From Oscheius dolichura (taxonomy: Eukaryota > Nematoda > Chromadorea > Rhabditida > Rhabditidae), in contig OW051492.1 of assembly GCA_932521035.1 (NCBI GenBank), positions 10,850,001 to 10,914,000 on the forward strand: a stretch of DNA of 64,000 bases, read 5' to 3'. Positions 20,447 to 32,386 of the stretch are shown here, piece by piece. Below the pieces are notes generated by a model that was given only the letters and a program-made list of their open reading frames with translations, was not told the DNA's origin and did not search any database. How positions within the stretch are numbered: the stretch's first letter is position 1; each line of letters starts with the position of its first letter. The translations under genes were made by a program, and so were the position numbers.

Positions 20447-22878
20447 TTATGGAATGATCGTTGTAGCAAATGAGACAGAATTACTCGAATTATTGTTGGA
20501 GGGCGCGGCTTTGACCATGGTGTCGATGCAGGAGGTGCTGCCGCATCTTTTGGTACAGGGGCTGGTTCCATTTTGGTCGGAACCTGAAAATATGGGAAAA
20601 TATGGTCAGTAGACCCTAATAGGGATTTTTCCACTTATTTTGGCCCAGGGATGGCCGAAATTTCGAATCTATAGCGGTTTACGGCTTTAAATTGTCTTGA
20701 ATGGCTATTTGGACTGTCTAACTGTAGTTTTACAAGTTTAAAAGACCGTCCGCTGTATAAATGTGGCCCACTACCTCTTCAAAATCCCTTACCTTTCGCC
20801 TCGGATCCTTTTCTATTCCCATTATTAGCTTCCGGAGTAGCCGGTGGGACTAATAGCGGCTTTTGGATGTCTTCCTTCTCATCGGGGGTGGATTTCTTCT
20901 TCTGCGGCATGTCGATGCTTTCCCTCTCGCGATCCACAAGTGTCGGCATGGCATTTCGCCTCTGATTCCCCGGATTGGATTCAAGTACCTGGGCATGGCG
21001 ACGCGCTTGGAGGCGAATCTAAAATAAACATTAGGGAATCAAAGTTTCAAGATTTTGAGGAGGTGGAGGGGGAAATCAAAGGAATGTGGCCTGGTGTAAC
21101 CTGTTAGAATTGGGGAATTGGCTTCTTAAGCGTTTCGGGACCCAATAACCAGGGGTTGGAAGCTTTAACATTCCCTTAATCCAAATTCTCACCTGTTCCG
21201 CGGGTATAACACGTCTCCTCTTCTTCGGCAGCTTGTCCCTGGCCTGGGTATGGGAATAGAACATAGCAAAGTTGGAGACAATGACCGGCACCGGCAGGGC
21301 AATGGTCAAGACGCCCATAACGGCGCACAAACTCCCAACCAAGCGGCCAAATGACGTATGGGGAGTCATATCCCCATATCCTACCTAAAAACCATCTCTT
21401 CAGGACCATAAAGGAGCTGGTTACCGTAGTCATGGTACAAATCGCCCACCAAAGGCCGAGGGGAATACTTTGGAACTGATTGTCCGGGTTGACTTCCATC
21501 TTCTCGGCGTAGTAGACCAACGCGGCGAAGATGACGATACCCAGGATTAGGAAGAAGACCTATAATGGAAAAATTGTGGTCCTGAAGCGAAAAAAATAAA
21601 AAAAAATGGACAAACCAGGAGGATTAGCTCCTTTGCACTGGCGCGGAAGGTATGGATCAGTATTTGGAGTCCTCGATGGTGCTGGGTTAATTTAAAAAGC
21701 CGGAAGATACTGTAATTTATATATTTATAGAAAAATAAAGATTAGGGCCTACCGTATCATAGACAAAAATTCCATGACATCCTTTGGCGCGTCTTCCCAC
21801 AGCCGGACAAAAATTGCGTCGGCATAGAAGGACAGGGTGGCCACCTGGAGGCAAATTCTCCATTAAATTGGTCGAATTCTTACCAGATCGATGATATTCA
21901 GCGGCGATTTTAAGAATCCTACAACATTTGGGCAGAACATAAACCGTAACAGGAGTTCGAACGTAAACCAGACGTTGCAAATCAGTTCAATCTGAAAAAA
22001 AACCCAAAATTTCAAAAAATAGAGAGCTCTACCTGTCCAAAAATGGCATGTGGCTCCGTCGCCTGCCTGGTAACGCCAAGAAATGATTTGCCTTTGATTG
22101 TGCCATTCCTGCTCTCCAATATGGGGATACGAAAGCTGGGATGGGTTTTTAGACAAAAAGACAAGATGGAGAAGAAGATAAAGGCTACCGATATACCCGC
22201 AATTGCCTGAAAATTTAAAATTCTTGGCGGAGGAAATAGGGGAAACCTTGGCTGATTTGGAAGAATAGGGCTCGTCAAAGAGGGCCCATATTTTTGGTTT
22301 TATCATCATCCATTTCGTTCTTTTTCCCTGGAAAAGCTTATTTTTTAAATTCTCGTCGTGGTGGGACCCATGGGTAGTAAAAAAGAGGAAAGGGTCCTAC
22401 CTGGAAGTAGTCCTCTTCCCATCCGAATTTCTTCATCGTGTCCTGTTCCCTCAGCTGGGGATCCTCCTCCCTGTTGTCCACATCCATTCTATCCAGCACC
22501 GCCAGTGTTTCCTGTGTGTCTTTGGCATGTAACAATTGCATCCAGCAGCATGGTTCCGTATCGGAGGCGTCTAGCCCCCAATAGTGCAGCTCTTCCTCAA
22601 ACAGGGGCCCGCAAACATCCGTCGGATAGTGCAACTTCCCCGTTCTGTAGTAATTCAACACCTAGACAAGATATAATCTATTTAAAGGTCTAAAAATAGG
22701 GAAAGACCTGTGCAAAGACGGCTGGATGACGGTCGAAGAAGTACTCATTCAGGAGGGGATCAAAATTCGCCAATTGAGGAGTCAGACGGCTCAGCCTTGT
22801 GGCGGGAATCTTCTTTAATGTGGCCTGATAGGTCTCGTGGCGAACACCTCCCACATTGAGGACTACCCTCTCGTCCAT
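20447..22878 (-). CDS. Shaw-type (Kv3-like) voltage-gated K+ channel alpha subunit
   Basis: Multi-exon, minus strand. The T1 domain opens [20 protein letters not shown], continues [20 protein letters not shown] and [20 protein letters not shown], and ends [12 protein letters not shown], all Shaw-like. S1 is [15 protein letters not shown], and S2 is [20 protein letters not shown]4 reads [20 protein letters not shown], with the usual sixth charge (TRH) changed to Q. S5 is [21 protein letters not shown]. The pore TMTTVGYGD is split by an intron before V, and S6 is [18 protein letters not shown]. After KKRRRV comes a charged tail ending at a stop at 20447. The channel gives delayed-rectifier-type K+ current in excitable cells. 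I rate it an orthologue of nematode shw/egl-36-type channels but cannot say which. The intron near 20712 carries the 17-bp motif. Confidence 0.9.
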
Positions 22879-22889
22879 GGCGAGGCCTA

Positions 22890-23662
22890 AAACTGGGAAA
22901 AATTGGAAGAAGATAGGGAATTTTCCCGGATTTGGCTGTTTTTAGCGAATCGGTTATAAACGCAGTCCTTTTGCCCTCTCCCCATTAAAAATTCAAATTT
23001 CAGGCTACGGAAATGTGGTGGTAGTCGTAAAATTTTGACGTGACCATAAATTTAGAGCTCATTTATTGCTACTACCGCCCGACTGCTGGCAACGATGGCG
23101 GTAGACTATTTAAAGGTTGGAAAACGGAAGAACTATAGGAGAAATGGGGTAAAATACCTAAAATTCCGCCTTCTTCCCAAGAAAAAGGGGGTATTTTCCT
23201 ATTTTGTCCTTCGAAAATGGGCCCGTTTCCCTATTTTGGAAGCCAGAGCGGAGTAGACTTTCTAGACTCTGATTTCGCTTTGAAAAATGGTTCGGAAAAG
23301 GCTCATGGCTGCGAAAAGAGCCAGGATCCTGATTTTAGGGCTGTGAGCAATTCACCCGTTCGGATCCTGGTTTAATCGGGGCTGGCCTCTTTAAAATTTA
23401 TACGGGTTGAGTGGGAGCCAACTCGGTCTGAAATAACCCAGGGATCTTTGAAAAGTTAACCGTCCTGAGCCCCCGGAAACTTTCCTGGAAGGCAGTTTAC
23501 CCTTTATAGATACGGTAAGATGGTTTTTATGGTTACACGCTTTTTTCGGCTGGAACTGGGAACACGCCCAGTTTTGGTTAAAAAGGAATTATTTGAAAGT
23601 AATATTTGAAAATAATAAGACGAGGGGAAGACTCTCGAACCCATAGAAAACAGTTCGGCTCC
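22890..23662. other. spacer inside the probable long 5' intron of the Kv gene
   Basis: No coding signal. If the exon at 28810-28885 is the true first exon, then 22887-28809 is intron. Confidence 0.4.
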
Positions 23663-23797
23663 GTCCTCAATAGTCCGATCCCCTGCACCCGTAACGTCTC
23701 GGCAGCTGATTCTTCCTTATTCAAAACTGTTACAAAACTGTGACGCCTTTGTCTTGCCGAGACTTTACGGGTGCAGGGGATAGGACTATCGAGGACC
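23663..23797. repeat. palindromic MITE-like element, family A
   Basis: Arms CCTCAATAGTCCGATCCCC and GGGGATAGGACTATCGAGG surround the CTGCACCCGTAACGTCTCGG core. The interior is in opposite orientation to the 17706 copy (CAAAACTGTTACAAAACTGT). Confidence 0.85.
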
Positions 23798-24325
23798 AAG
23801 CTTACAAACCCTGGAAGGCGGGGTGGAATGTGGCGGAACAATAAGGAAACTTGGTTAATTTTCTTTTATAGCGGCTTTTCGAACAGCTGGGCTATTTTAG
23901 GCCGACGTTGACGTGATTTTGAGCAGGAAAGGAGGAAAATAAAGGGAAGAAGTTGGACAGCAGCACGTCAGAATGGAGCATGAATCATTGAGGGGCTACA
24001 ACTCCTCTCTCTCTCTACACAATATGAGGACATTTCTAAGAATGGGCGACTTGTTATTCTCCCTATGTCTTTCCTGCAGACACAGAAGGTACAACTCCGT
24101 CTCTTTGAGAGAACAGAACAAATAAAAGAATAATTCAAGCGGAATGAATAACATCTCCTCCCTCTCCTCTTCTGCTGGAGAGAAAAAAGAAGAGGGGGCC
24201 CGGGGGTCAAGGATGGGAAAGAGACACCAATTTGGCCGGTGCTCCCACTCGATCGAGGAGTGGAAGAGAGCTCCCAATATCGCCGGGGGTCTAAATTAGT
24301 TCTCATGTCAATTTCAGACATATAG

Positions 24326-24456
24326 TCCATTTTCAACGGATATTCCTCGGAAAAACCTCTCCGCTACGGGACCAGGAAGCTTTCAAACCTGGTCCGGAAG
24401 CGGAGACGCGCCGCCAAATTTGAATCCGAGGAATATCCACTGGAAATGGACTATAG
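24326..24456. repeat. palindromic MITE-like element, family B, well-preserved copy
   Basis: Ends ATAGTCCATTTTCAACGGAT and ATCCACTGGAAATGGACTAT are inverted copies. The interior has CGCTACGGGACCAGGAAGCT and its near-inverse CTGGTCCGGAAGCGGAG. Confidence 0.85.
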
Positions 24457-25325
24457 ACGGTTGTTGTTTGCATTATTAGAGACGGGAAAAGGCTGTAGTT
24501 ACCCGGGAAAAGCCGGATTTCCAAAAAAGGTGGAGCAAAGAGAAGGGGGAAGGTCAATCTCTGTTTTCCTTGCTCCCCGTCCTTTCCCGTTGAAAATTGC
24601 CCGCGAAATGGCAACTTCAAAATGCATGGAGGATAGAGATTACGGGTAAGGAGCTCAGGGAGAGAGGGTGGGGAACGAAAAACGAAAAAAAAAACAGAAT
24701 ACAGAATCGTTACGGGACCCTGTAGAGGCGCTACAGCTACGGAAAACGGGAAATAGTCCAAATTTCCACCTTCCAGACTATTTTTTATCTCTTTTTAGAT
24801 AATTGTAAGCCAAAAAACAGGTAGACGTTGGAGAAATTCGTCTTTGAACCGCTCCCATAGCAGCGGGAATGCTTCGTCCTGCGATATTCTCCCATTCCGA
24901 TTCCGCTTGATTTATTCGGAACATTAGGAGCAGGGGGGAATATAATTCGCCCTCTTGTTCATGTTCCCTTTTTCTTGCCGAAAAAAACTCTAAAAAATCC
25001 ATGCGGAACCTAATTTTCTGGTTAAAAAGGAGGTAGAAGACAGAAAAATCCCATTTTTTTTTTGGAATTTTGCAGGATAAAAATGGAACACGAGGCGTTC
25101 TAAGAATAAACGGCGGCTCTACTTGATCCCATCTGCTGGAGATCATCTTCTCCCTCTCGGATGAGGTACTTGGGTACCTGCCCTTCCCTCTCTGCCCACG
25201 TAAACAACCTCATCCTCTGCTATAAGGGGACATTTTGAAGGAGCGCTTGGTCTTTATGAGCCTAGAAGAGAGAATAGTGCGAACAAGGGTCAGAAACTGA
25301 TTTTATACTGAAAAAATGGCTCTGT
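24457..25325. other. repeat-flanked non-coding stretch
   Basis: No supported gene. The ORFs at 24333-25146 are without motif and overlap the MITE. Confidence 0.3.
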
Positions 25326-25465
25326 TCTCGACAGTCCGATCCCTGCACCCGTAAAGTCTCGGTAGAAGGATCCTCTTTATTCAAAACTGTTACAAAACTG
25401 TGACGCCTTTATACGTTTGTCTTGCCGAGACTTTACGGGTGCAGGGGGTCGGGCTATCGAAGATC
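25326..25465. repeat. palindromic MITE-like element, family A
   Basis: CTCGACAGTCCGATCCCTGC and GGTCGGGCTATCGAAG flank the CACCCGTAAAGTCTCGG inverted pair. Confidence 0.85.
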
Positions 25466-27089
25466 GAGCCGAAAAACTGGATTAGTGGCAGTTATGCAAC
25501 CAAAAATACGCTGTTTCTCCCCTATTTTTAGTGTTTTTCATTGCGAGGCGCCGGTTTAGAGCTTTATTTCCCAGAAAACAATCCCCTTTTCACGAGGAAA
25601 AATGGGTGAAATCCATTGTATCATACGTCACCTTGTACAAACTTGGTCTCCTCGATCATTTCTCCTTTTATTACGGAATAGTTGACCTTTAAACAAGAGG
25701 GAGAAGAAGTAGAGACCAAAAATAGTGAAGTGGGGGAGAGCCCGGGAGGCTAAATGGCTTTTAGAAAATTAGACTGCCCCCTCCTTATGACCTTATGAGC
25801 CGGGGGTCTGAAGAGGGCAGATGGAGGGCCGTTCACGGCCAGGTAGGAGGCTAATAGGCTCAAATTTCCGGATTCTAAGATCTCTTAGGAGGAAAAAAAC
25901 CAGTCCTTTAAAAAACACCCTATCCTAGTTAATTTTCCCCTCAAGACCTTTTAAAAACTTACAAGATGGCCGCCGATCGTCCAATATGATGGAGGCATCC
26001 GAATGCCGTTGTTTTGTCATCACAGCTCTCGTTTTTTCTCTATTTTCTTGGATTCTAGGGAAATTTTTTGGACTAAGAGTAGAGTGAAAGGGAGGGAATG
26101 GAGTGTTTTAAAAATGTTGGCAGTAAAGTGAAGCTGGAAAGAGGGGAAAGCGATAAAATGAGATGGGTTGCTGGGAGAGGCATACCTGTACCCCGGCTGG
26201 CCCCTCTCTCTGCTCTCCAGGGGAGATGGAACAACAGTTAAAAATTCAGCACACCATAATATACTCATAAAAGTTGCTATGATCTATGGGGAAAAGCATC
26301 TAGAGAGAGAGAGAGTATTCTCTCCTGGGCGGATATTTATTTGTTTTTTGAAGGAATTTCGCGCAATATCCGATGAAGAACTCAAACAAACAGCTCTCAA
26401 TAAGGGAAAAATGGCCAATAGAAGCTGAAAACGGGTCAAGAAGGTGTATTTTTTTCAAAATAAACATGAAATTTAAGCTAAAAGGGAGAAAAGGGAAGAA
26501 GAGCGCCCCCTAGTTATCTAATTTCCCGCCCCGGCTAAAAAACGACGCAGAAGAAGAAGGGAAAGAAGAACACTTGGTCAATTTGAAATTGGCGAGGGCA
26601 GCAGATTTGTGAGAGACAAATTCCAATCGGAAGACGGACTTGGAGAGCAGGGGAAATGCCCCGGGAAGAGAAGAAGGGAGAGAGTCATTCAATTGGCTCC
26701 CGGCGATGAGTCAAAAGGAGGTTTTTTTTCTTGTTTTTGAAGGGAAATAGGGCGGGAAGAGTGGGTTTTAGCGGATTTTTAAAATAATTTGGTCATTTGG
26801 GAAGGTACCGGGGGGATATTGAGGGGAAGAGACCACTCCACGTCTTCTCCCCCTCATTAGAACGGAAAGAAATTAATCTTCCTGGTTTTTCTTCTATCTT
26901 CCCGGTAAAAAAATGGCTAGCGGAACTTTTTACCCTGATTTAGGTAAGGAATGGAACAAACGGCTACCCTTGGAGTGCCCCTTCCACTTGGAGACACTGC
27001 AAGGGTATCTTGTTCCAAATTCCCAGGTGCCTTGTACACAACGCTGTCCTTAGTCTGTCCCACCCACTTTAGGCTCTTTTCTAGTCATC
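25466..27089. other. non-coding stretch
   Basis: There are only short motif-free ORFs. A GA repeat (AGAGAGAGAGAG) lies at about 26302. I see nothing else. Confidence 0.3.
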
Positions 27090-27230
27090 TCCTCGATTAT
27101 CCGATCTCCTGCACCCGTAAAATCTCGGCAAGACAAAGGTATAAGGGCGACACAGTTTTGTAACAGTTTTGAATAAAGATAGTCCGACTGCCGAGACTTT
27201 ACGGGTGCAGGGGAGCGAAATATCGAGTAC
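27090..27230. repeat. palindromic MITE-like element, family A
   Basis: CCTCGATTATCCGATCTCC and GGGGAGCGAAATATCGAG flank the CTGCACCCGTAAAATCTCGG / CCGAGACTTTACGGGTGCAG pair. Confidence 0.85.
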
Positions 27231-27834
27231 CGAACTGTTTAAAAGGCCAAGGACAGTTTGCTGTCTATGGCTTTGAATATCCAGGGGAGTTTTTGGTTAG
27301 GAAATGCCTAGGAAAGATCGGAAACGATGGAAAACATTAAAAATTCCCCTTGAAGCTCCCTAAAAATTCAAAAATACGGAAGGGAGCAGATATTTTTTGA
27401 ATTTATAGGCAAGGAAAGGTGAAAGGGCGGTTCCCTATAAGATATTTATAAACTTTCTTGCTGAAAAATTAGTGGAAGTGGAAGAAACACCTGTTAGAAA
27501 TGGAATGGATGTATAAAATTAGGATTGACACCTTGAAATGATTAGTAGAGAAAAGGTTCCAAAAATGGAACAATGGGACCAAAAAGAGTAAAGAGGCTTT
27601 GCTTTTGCAGCGCGGAAGTACTCCCTCCCCGCAAAATCAGCATATGAAATCAGCACTTCCGATGAAGTAGTTCTCAATTTGGGGGAGGGAAGCGCGGCAG
27701 GGCCATCTTGTCCCATCGCCTGCTAAAAAAAGTAAGTATCCTCCATTTCTAGAGGACGGACAAGTGGCTTTTATGACAAAAACAATAGACAGGGATAGAC
27801 TTTTCCAAAAAAAAACGAAACATCGAGGAGGAGG

Positions 27835-27888
27835 AGAGAATGAGGGGACGAGGAGATGATAAATCGTGTCCTCGTCCCCTCATTCTCT
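27835..27888. repeat. perfect 20-bp inverted repeat with 14-nt loop
   Basis: Arm AGAGAATGAGGGGACGAGGA (27835-27854) is the exact reverse complement of 27869-27888, with loop GATGATAAATCGTG. It forms a strong hairpin on either strand. The sequence is not related to the MITE families and occurs once in the window. It would lie within the probable long Kv intron. Its role is unknown; a small-RNA precursor or a young fold-back are possibilities. Confidence 0.7.
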
Positions 27889-28809
27889 GGATTAAGGGGA
27901 CAACAACACAAAGCCCGCCTAGATTTGAAATTGGTCGCTTGTTTTGAACTCTTCCCGCTCGAAAATGAGTTAAAAGTTAGTTCAAATTTCGGGTTTCCCG
28001 CCAAAAAAGTGATTTAAACGGATTTCCCGCCGTTTTCACTGTTTCCTTTAAAAAATGACCCCTGGAAGCTCAATCTTTGAATTTCGCGGGTAAATCAGGG
28101 GTAATTAACAGTTTAAAAGGTCTAGACTAGCCGGAAATGCAAAAAGAAGCGGGAAGTTTCCATAAAATATAAGCGGAGACGCGATGGATTGAGCTATAAT
28201 CTCAGATTTCCATCATCTTGTCTCTCCGCTCTCTCGGCCTTGTCCCCAGGAACATTTGTGTGCTTTTGACACTTTGTCAGATGGCTGACGTTGGCTGGCA
28301 ATTGACTGCCTCATATTGATGATATATTTTTGAAAGTTCATCTCTTCTTTTTGTCCTTGTTGTCACACAACTTCTCCATCCAAATTTAGACGTAAACAAG
28401 GCCCGTTTTGGCGGTTTCAATAGCTTAACGGGGGAGAGCTGTTATGATCTTTGAGTCCAGCGAGTCACTAAAAGGAGAACGGAGACATTTTTATGGGGGT
28501 TGATGGGTCTCAGACGGAAGGTGAGCAGTCTAACCTCAGCTACGGTACCCAGGCTCTTTAAAGCCACAGTTACGCAGCGAAAAAGTGCCGTATTATGGTA
28601 GAGAAAGTTCCAAGGTGGAATAAAGGTTATTTTAGAGGAGTTATGCCCCATTTTTTTGCCCAAAAATAATGCTATAGGGGTTTTAACGTTATATTGGAGC
28701 CACAGCTCCTCAGTTACAGCCACCACAGCGAAACGCCGCAGTTAGACAGCTAACGCTGATTAGAGGCAATTTCTCCCCATTTAACCCCTAAAAATAAGCA
28801 AAGGCCCAC

Positions 28810-28885
28810 CTTTATCCTCTCCAAAATAGGTGCTCCCCCGTCTGGAGATCCTGGACGACCGAAAGGAATCGAACCGGTTGAACAT
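28810..28885 (-). CDS. probable distal first coding exon of the Kv channel gene
   Basis: Starting at ATG 28885, just behind a CTTTTCAG acceptor, the minus strand encodes MFNRFDSFRSSRISRRGST then YFGEDK. It ends with donor G|GTGGGC in phase 1. The Kv T1 exon begins at 22886 behind an acceptor and reads GC CTC GCC ATG GAC, so joining the two gives [17 protein letters not shown] without a break. The basic, Ser/Arg-rich peptide would be a cytosolic N-terminal extension. This is inference from phase and sense; an internal start at 22878 would make a shorter isoform. Confidence 0.45.
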
Positions 28886-29280
28886 GTCCTGAAAAGTTCA
28901 TATCTCGATTGCTTTTTTTAAGCTACATAGGAAAAATAATCAAATGTTTTTGCACAGGAAAGGGAAAACTCCTGTTTTTGACATGGCCAATGCAGCCAAA
29001 TGGAAGAAATCCGGGGTCTTTTACATATTTGGAGGTGCGGAAGGGGAGAGAGGAGAATTTCCAGTATTTTTCAAAAATTAGGGATCAAACAGGGAGAAAT
29101 CCTTCTCAAGAGCTTGTTTTTGGTCCTGACACTCCCAGAAAACTTCTTCCCGTTTGTAGCAGCCTTATTTTCCCGCGTCAATCACTGACTACTCTATAAT
29201 TCAATTAAACACAGGAATTGCAAGCTAAATAATCGAATAAGTAACACATTTCCGATGCTGGGAACGTCTTGTTATTGGCT

Positions 29281-29422
29281 CGGCCTTCACAACTCCCTGC
29301 ACCCGTAAAGTCTCGGCAGGTCAACAGAATAATGACGCCACAGTTTTGCAACAGTTTTGAATAAAGATGAGCCAGCTGCCGAGACTTTACGGGTGAAGGG
29401 GGGTCGGACTATCAAGGGCCGA
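29281..29422. repeat. palindromic MITE-like element, family A
   Basis: CCCTGCACCCGTAAAGTCTC and GAGACTTTACGGGTGAAGGG are the inverted arms. The interior has CACAGTTTTGCAACAGTTTT and GAATAAAGATGAGCC. Confidence 0.85.
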
Positions 29423-30354
29423 GCCTTGTTCCTTCTCGACGCTTGAAATCCAGGAAAAAATGAGTTTCTAGGGGAAATAATGGGTTCTTAGTTTAAAGGA
29501 CCGGTTTTCAATATCGTTTTAACCGTTCTCTTTCATTTTAAAGGTCTAACCAGGCGTACCGGGTGGTCAGAAGCTTCAAATGACTTACAGTACTAGCTGG
29601 ATCCATTTCGGGAAGTAAAAACTCCATTTTTCTGATACTGTCGAAGCTAGTAGTAGAAAAGTCTAGTAGTTAGGACTGGATTGAAGAGGGAATTTTGTGC
29701 TAGTTTGCTTCCTTAGAGGGGCGGGGGGAATTTTATTTAGAGAGCGACCGGGAGGAGGCACGCTACTAGATGAAAGATCTGTTTCCCATGTCCATTTTTG
29801 AATTACACCGTCACAAAAATAAGGAGGGAGTACAAAAGAGGGGGAATTTGCAAACACACGTAAAATGACGTAAAAAATGATGGGGGAAGAGTGTTTCCGG
29901 TGGAAAAGAGGGGCGGGGATCAGAAATGAGCGGAAACGTCAGATTTGGGGAAGACATGACGGTTACAGTTGGATTTTTGAGACTTTGACCCATTTCTACC
30001 ATTTCCCGGCTAATTTAGAGGTTACTGTAGGCTTCTGCCCATAAATTTCTTGCTTTACCCTATTTCTACAGTATTCCAGCCTTCTTATAACCTATAAATC
30101 ACCCACCGCTACCAAAGTGCATCCATCTCCCATCCAACGATAAACGACTGGTTATAAGGAGATTCCCGAGGGAGCTAATTTGGAGCGAATTCTATCACAT
30201 ACTAAAGTTCCTGGAGGCAAAAAAGTGAACATCTTGAAGGGGGAGGAGGAATTAGCGCTGCTGAGGCTCTACAAGAGGTTTCGGGTGGAGAAGATGCCGC
30301 CATGGGACATGGATCGGAAAATTCAGATTTCATTTCTGGATTTCTCTATCAGAT
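29423..30354. other. non-coding stretch
   Basis: No supported gene. The ORF at 30180-30377 runs into an inverted R2 repeat and is not convincing. Confidence 0.3.
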
Positions 30355-30795
30355 ATTCTTCGCCAGGGTCCATTTAGTGGGAAAAACTCAAAACTCAGCT
30401 CTAACAGGCAATTTCCAAGTCTCCAGCCCTCAAAGATCCTGGAGAAGAGATTTTGGAAATTCAAATCTTCCATTTTTCTTTTTCGTTTCGGTTTTGGTGC
30501 ATAGGAAGAGCTGTGGCAACGAGACACATGGCAGCCCTTGACCAGCTCGAAGAGCTCTATCGAATGAGTTATGAAACTTCCATTCAAGTTCAGATTTCAG
30601 CCCATGGCGCCCCGTCCAGGTCCGGGTAGAGATTACTCAATTATGACGACTGGGGAGGGTTAGTATGGGGCCTATTTCCCACCAAAATAGGTGCAAGAAA
30701 TCAATTCTGGCGGAGATAAGAACAAAATCTTGTAGATCTCGACGTGCTCTTTCCAGCGGTATATGATCGACCTACAGAGGTAAGGATGTAGAGAC
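30355..30795 (-). repeat. dispersed repeat R2, long copy, inverted
   Basis: It reads as the reverse complement of the 19572 copy. It starts with GGAAAAACTCAAAACTCAGC and AAGTCTCCAGCCCTCAAAGA. It ends with GATCTCGACGTGCTCTTTCC and AGCGGTATATGATCG. Confidence 0.8.
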
Positions 30796-32267
30796 CCTAG
30801 CGGGAAATCTTTTAATTTGAATTTTGTGGGATGATCTTCTCGAAAGAAAGCTTTTTTTGGGATAAAATTTAGCAGGAATCCATTTATAGGTGTTGGAAGA
30901 TTTGCAAACGTGGGGCAGGAAGAAGGGGAAGCACTAAGCTGACAGCAGATGTAATCGGATCTTGATCCCCTTGAGCAGGCAGTGCTTTTCCTTGTTTTCT
31001 CCCCTTCAGGGGGTTCCAGTTGCTCGAGTTAATAGACCTTTAAAGAGGCAGGGAAGGAAAGTAACAAGCAGAGGATAAAATGAACTGTCTAATGGACCAA
31101 AACAAAACAATAAAGGGTAATTTGTATGCCGGAGGAGGGGACAAACAGAGAGAGCCGTGACGGGATCCCTTTAATTTTGAATCTCTCTCCCGCTTTCGAC
31201 AAAGGACGTAATCACAGACATTAGTCAGTGAGGCGTGAAATTCTTCACTTTTTCAATTTATACCCATTTTAGAAGTAAAAAAAGGGTAGGTGTACTAGTA
31301 AAGGACACTTTTTGGCAGTAGCAGCAATAGCAGGAGGGCAGTTACCATTAGCGACCGGGGCGAAAGGATGGACATTCAGGAGACACGCCACTAAAGAGAC
31401 AAGGGAACGAAATTACTGGGGAGAGATTTACGACACATTGGCTGTTTTATGGAGGGAGATGGTTCGAAAATCTAGGACGAAACAAGCCAAACCACCGAAA
31501 ATGGGGGTGATCTTATAAAAATAGAGGTGAAGAGGGGGAAAGGTCATTAAATCGGCTCTAGAGAGTTTAAAGAATGGTATAGAGGTCTTGAAGCGAAGGT
31601 ATGGAGCTAAAGAAGCGCTTGGCTATGGAAACAGTCGCTTCAGGACCTTGGAAATAGAATTTTAGGTTACTAAAGCGATTTGTACCGATTTTTAGACTAA
31701 AATGATCAAAAATTGAGGAATTTTACCGGAAAACTGGAATTTTTCGGGATTTTAGCTAGTTTAGCACTTTGGGAAGGGATAGAAGACCGGAAAGATGGTC
31801 AGGATCAAGCTGGACGCCGGGATGAACATAATACAGCGCTAGTTCGTCACCTAATCATCTTGAAGCATCACGTATGGATTACAGCTGATTATCTTAGCGG
31901 AGGAGGGAAGGAAAAGCTGGATTATGGTAGCAGAAATGACGGATATATCCTCACCTTTACGTAAAGACATTTGGATAATAAAATCATCAAGAAAATTGAG
32001 ATCAAGAGGGGAATTTGGGGGAGTATGGACTGATCTTATAAGAAGTAGAGGTCAAGAGCGGGGAAACGTCATTATATCGGCTCTTGGGAGTATAAAGAAT
32101 GACGTAGAGGTCCTGAAACGAAGGTATGGAACTAAATAAGCGATCAGTTATGGAAGTAGTCGCTTCAGGAACTTGGAAATGGAATTTGAAGCTTCTAGTA
32201 CCGGGAAATGGTATTATACCGACTGCAATTACTGCAGCTACCATTTTTAAAGTTCTATCCAATTTCT
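30796..32267. other. non-coding stretch with a ~120-bp diverged duplication
   Basis: Blocks at about 31560-31672 and about 32090-32200 are related: both contain TAGAGGTC(T/C)TGAA(G/A)CGAAGG then GTCGCTTCAGGA. No gene could be assembled. Confidence 0.5.
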
Positions 32268-32386
32268 AATGAATATTCCGTGGAATAACCTCTCCGCTGT
32301 GGAACCAGGAACCTTTCAAAGCTGGTCCCGTAGCGGAGACGCCAAATTTGAATTCATGGAATATCCGCTGGAAATGGACTATACCA
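32268..32386. repeat. palindromic MITE-like element, family B
   Basis: The start TATTCCGTGGAATAACCTCT is degenerate. The end CCGCTGGAAATGGACTATAC is intact. The core CCCGTAGCGGAGACGCCAAA is shared with the family; about 9 bp of GCGCCGCC are deleted. Confidence 0.7.

Noticed and set aside
24333..25146. Two minus-strand ORFs of 122-142 codons
   Set aside because: The first contains family B MITE sequence; neither has domain features or conserved junctions.
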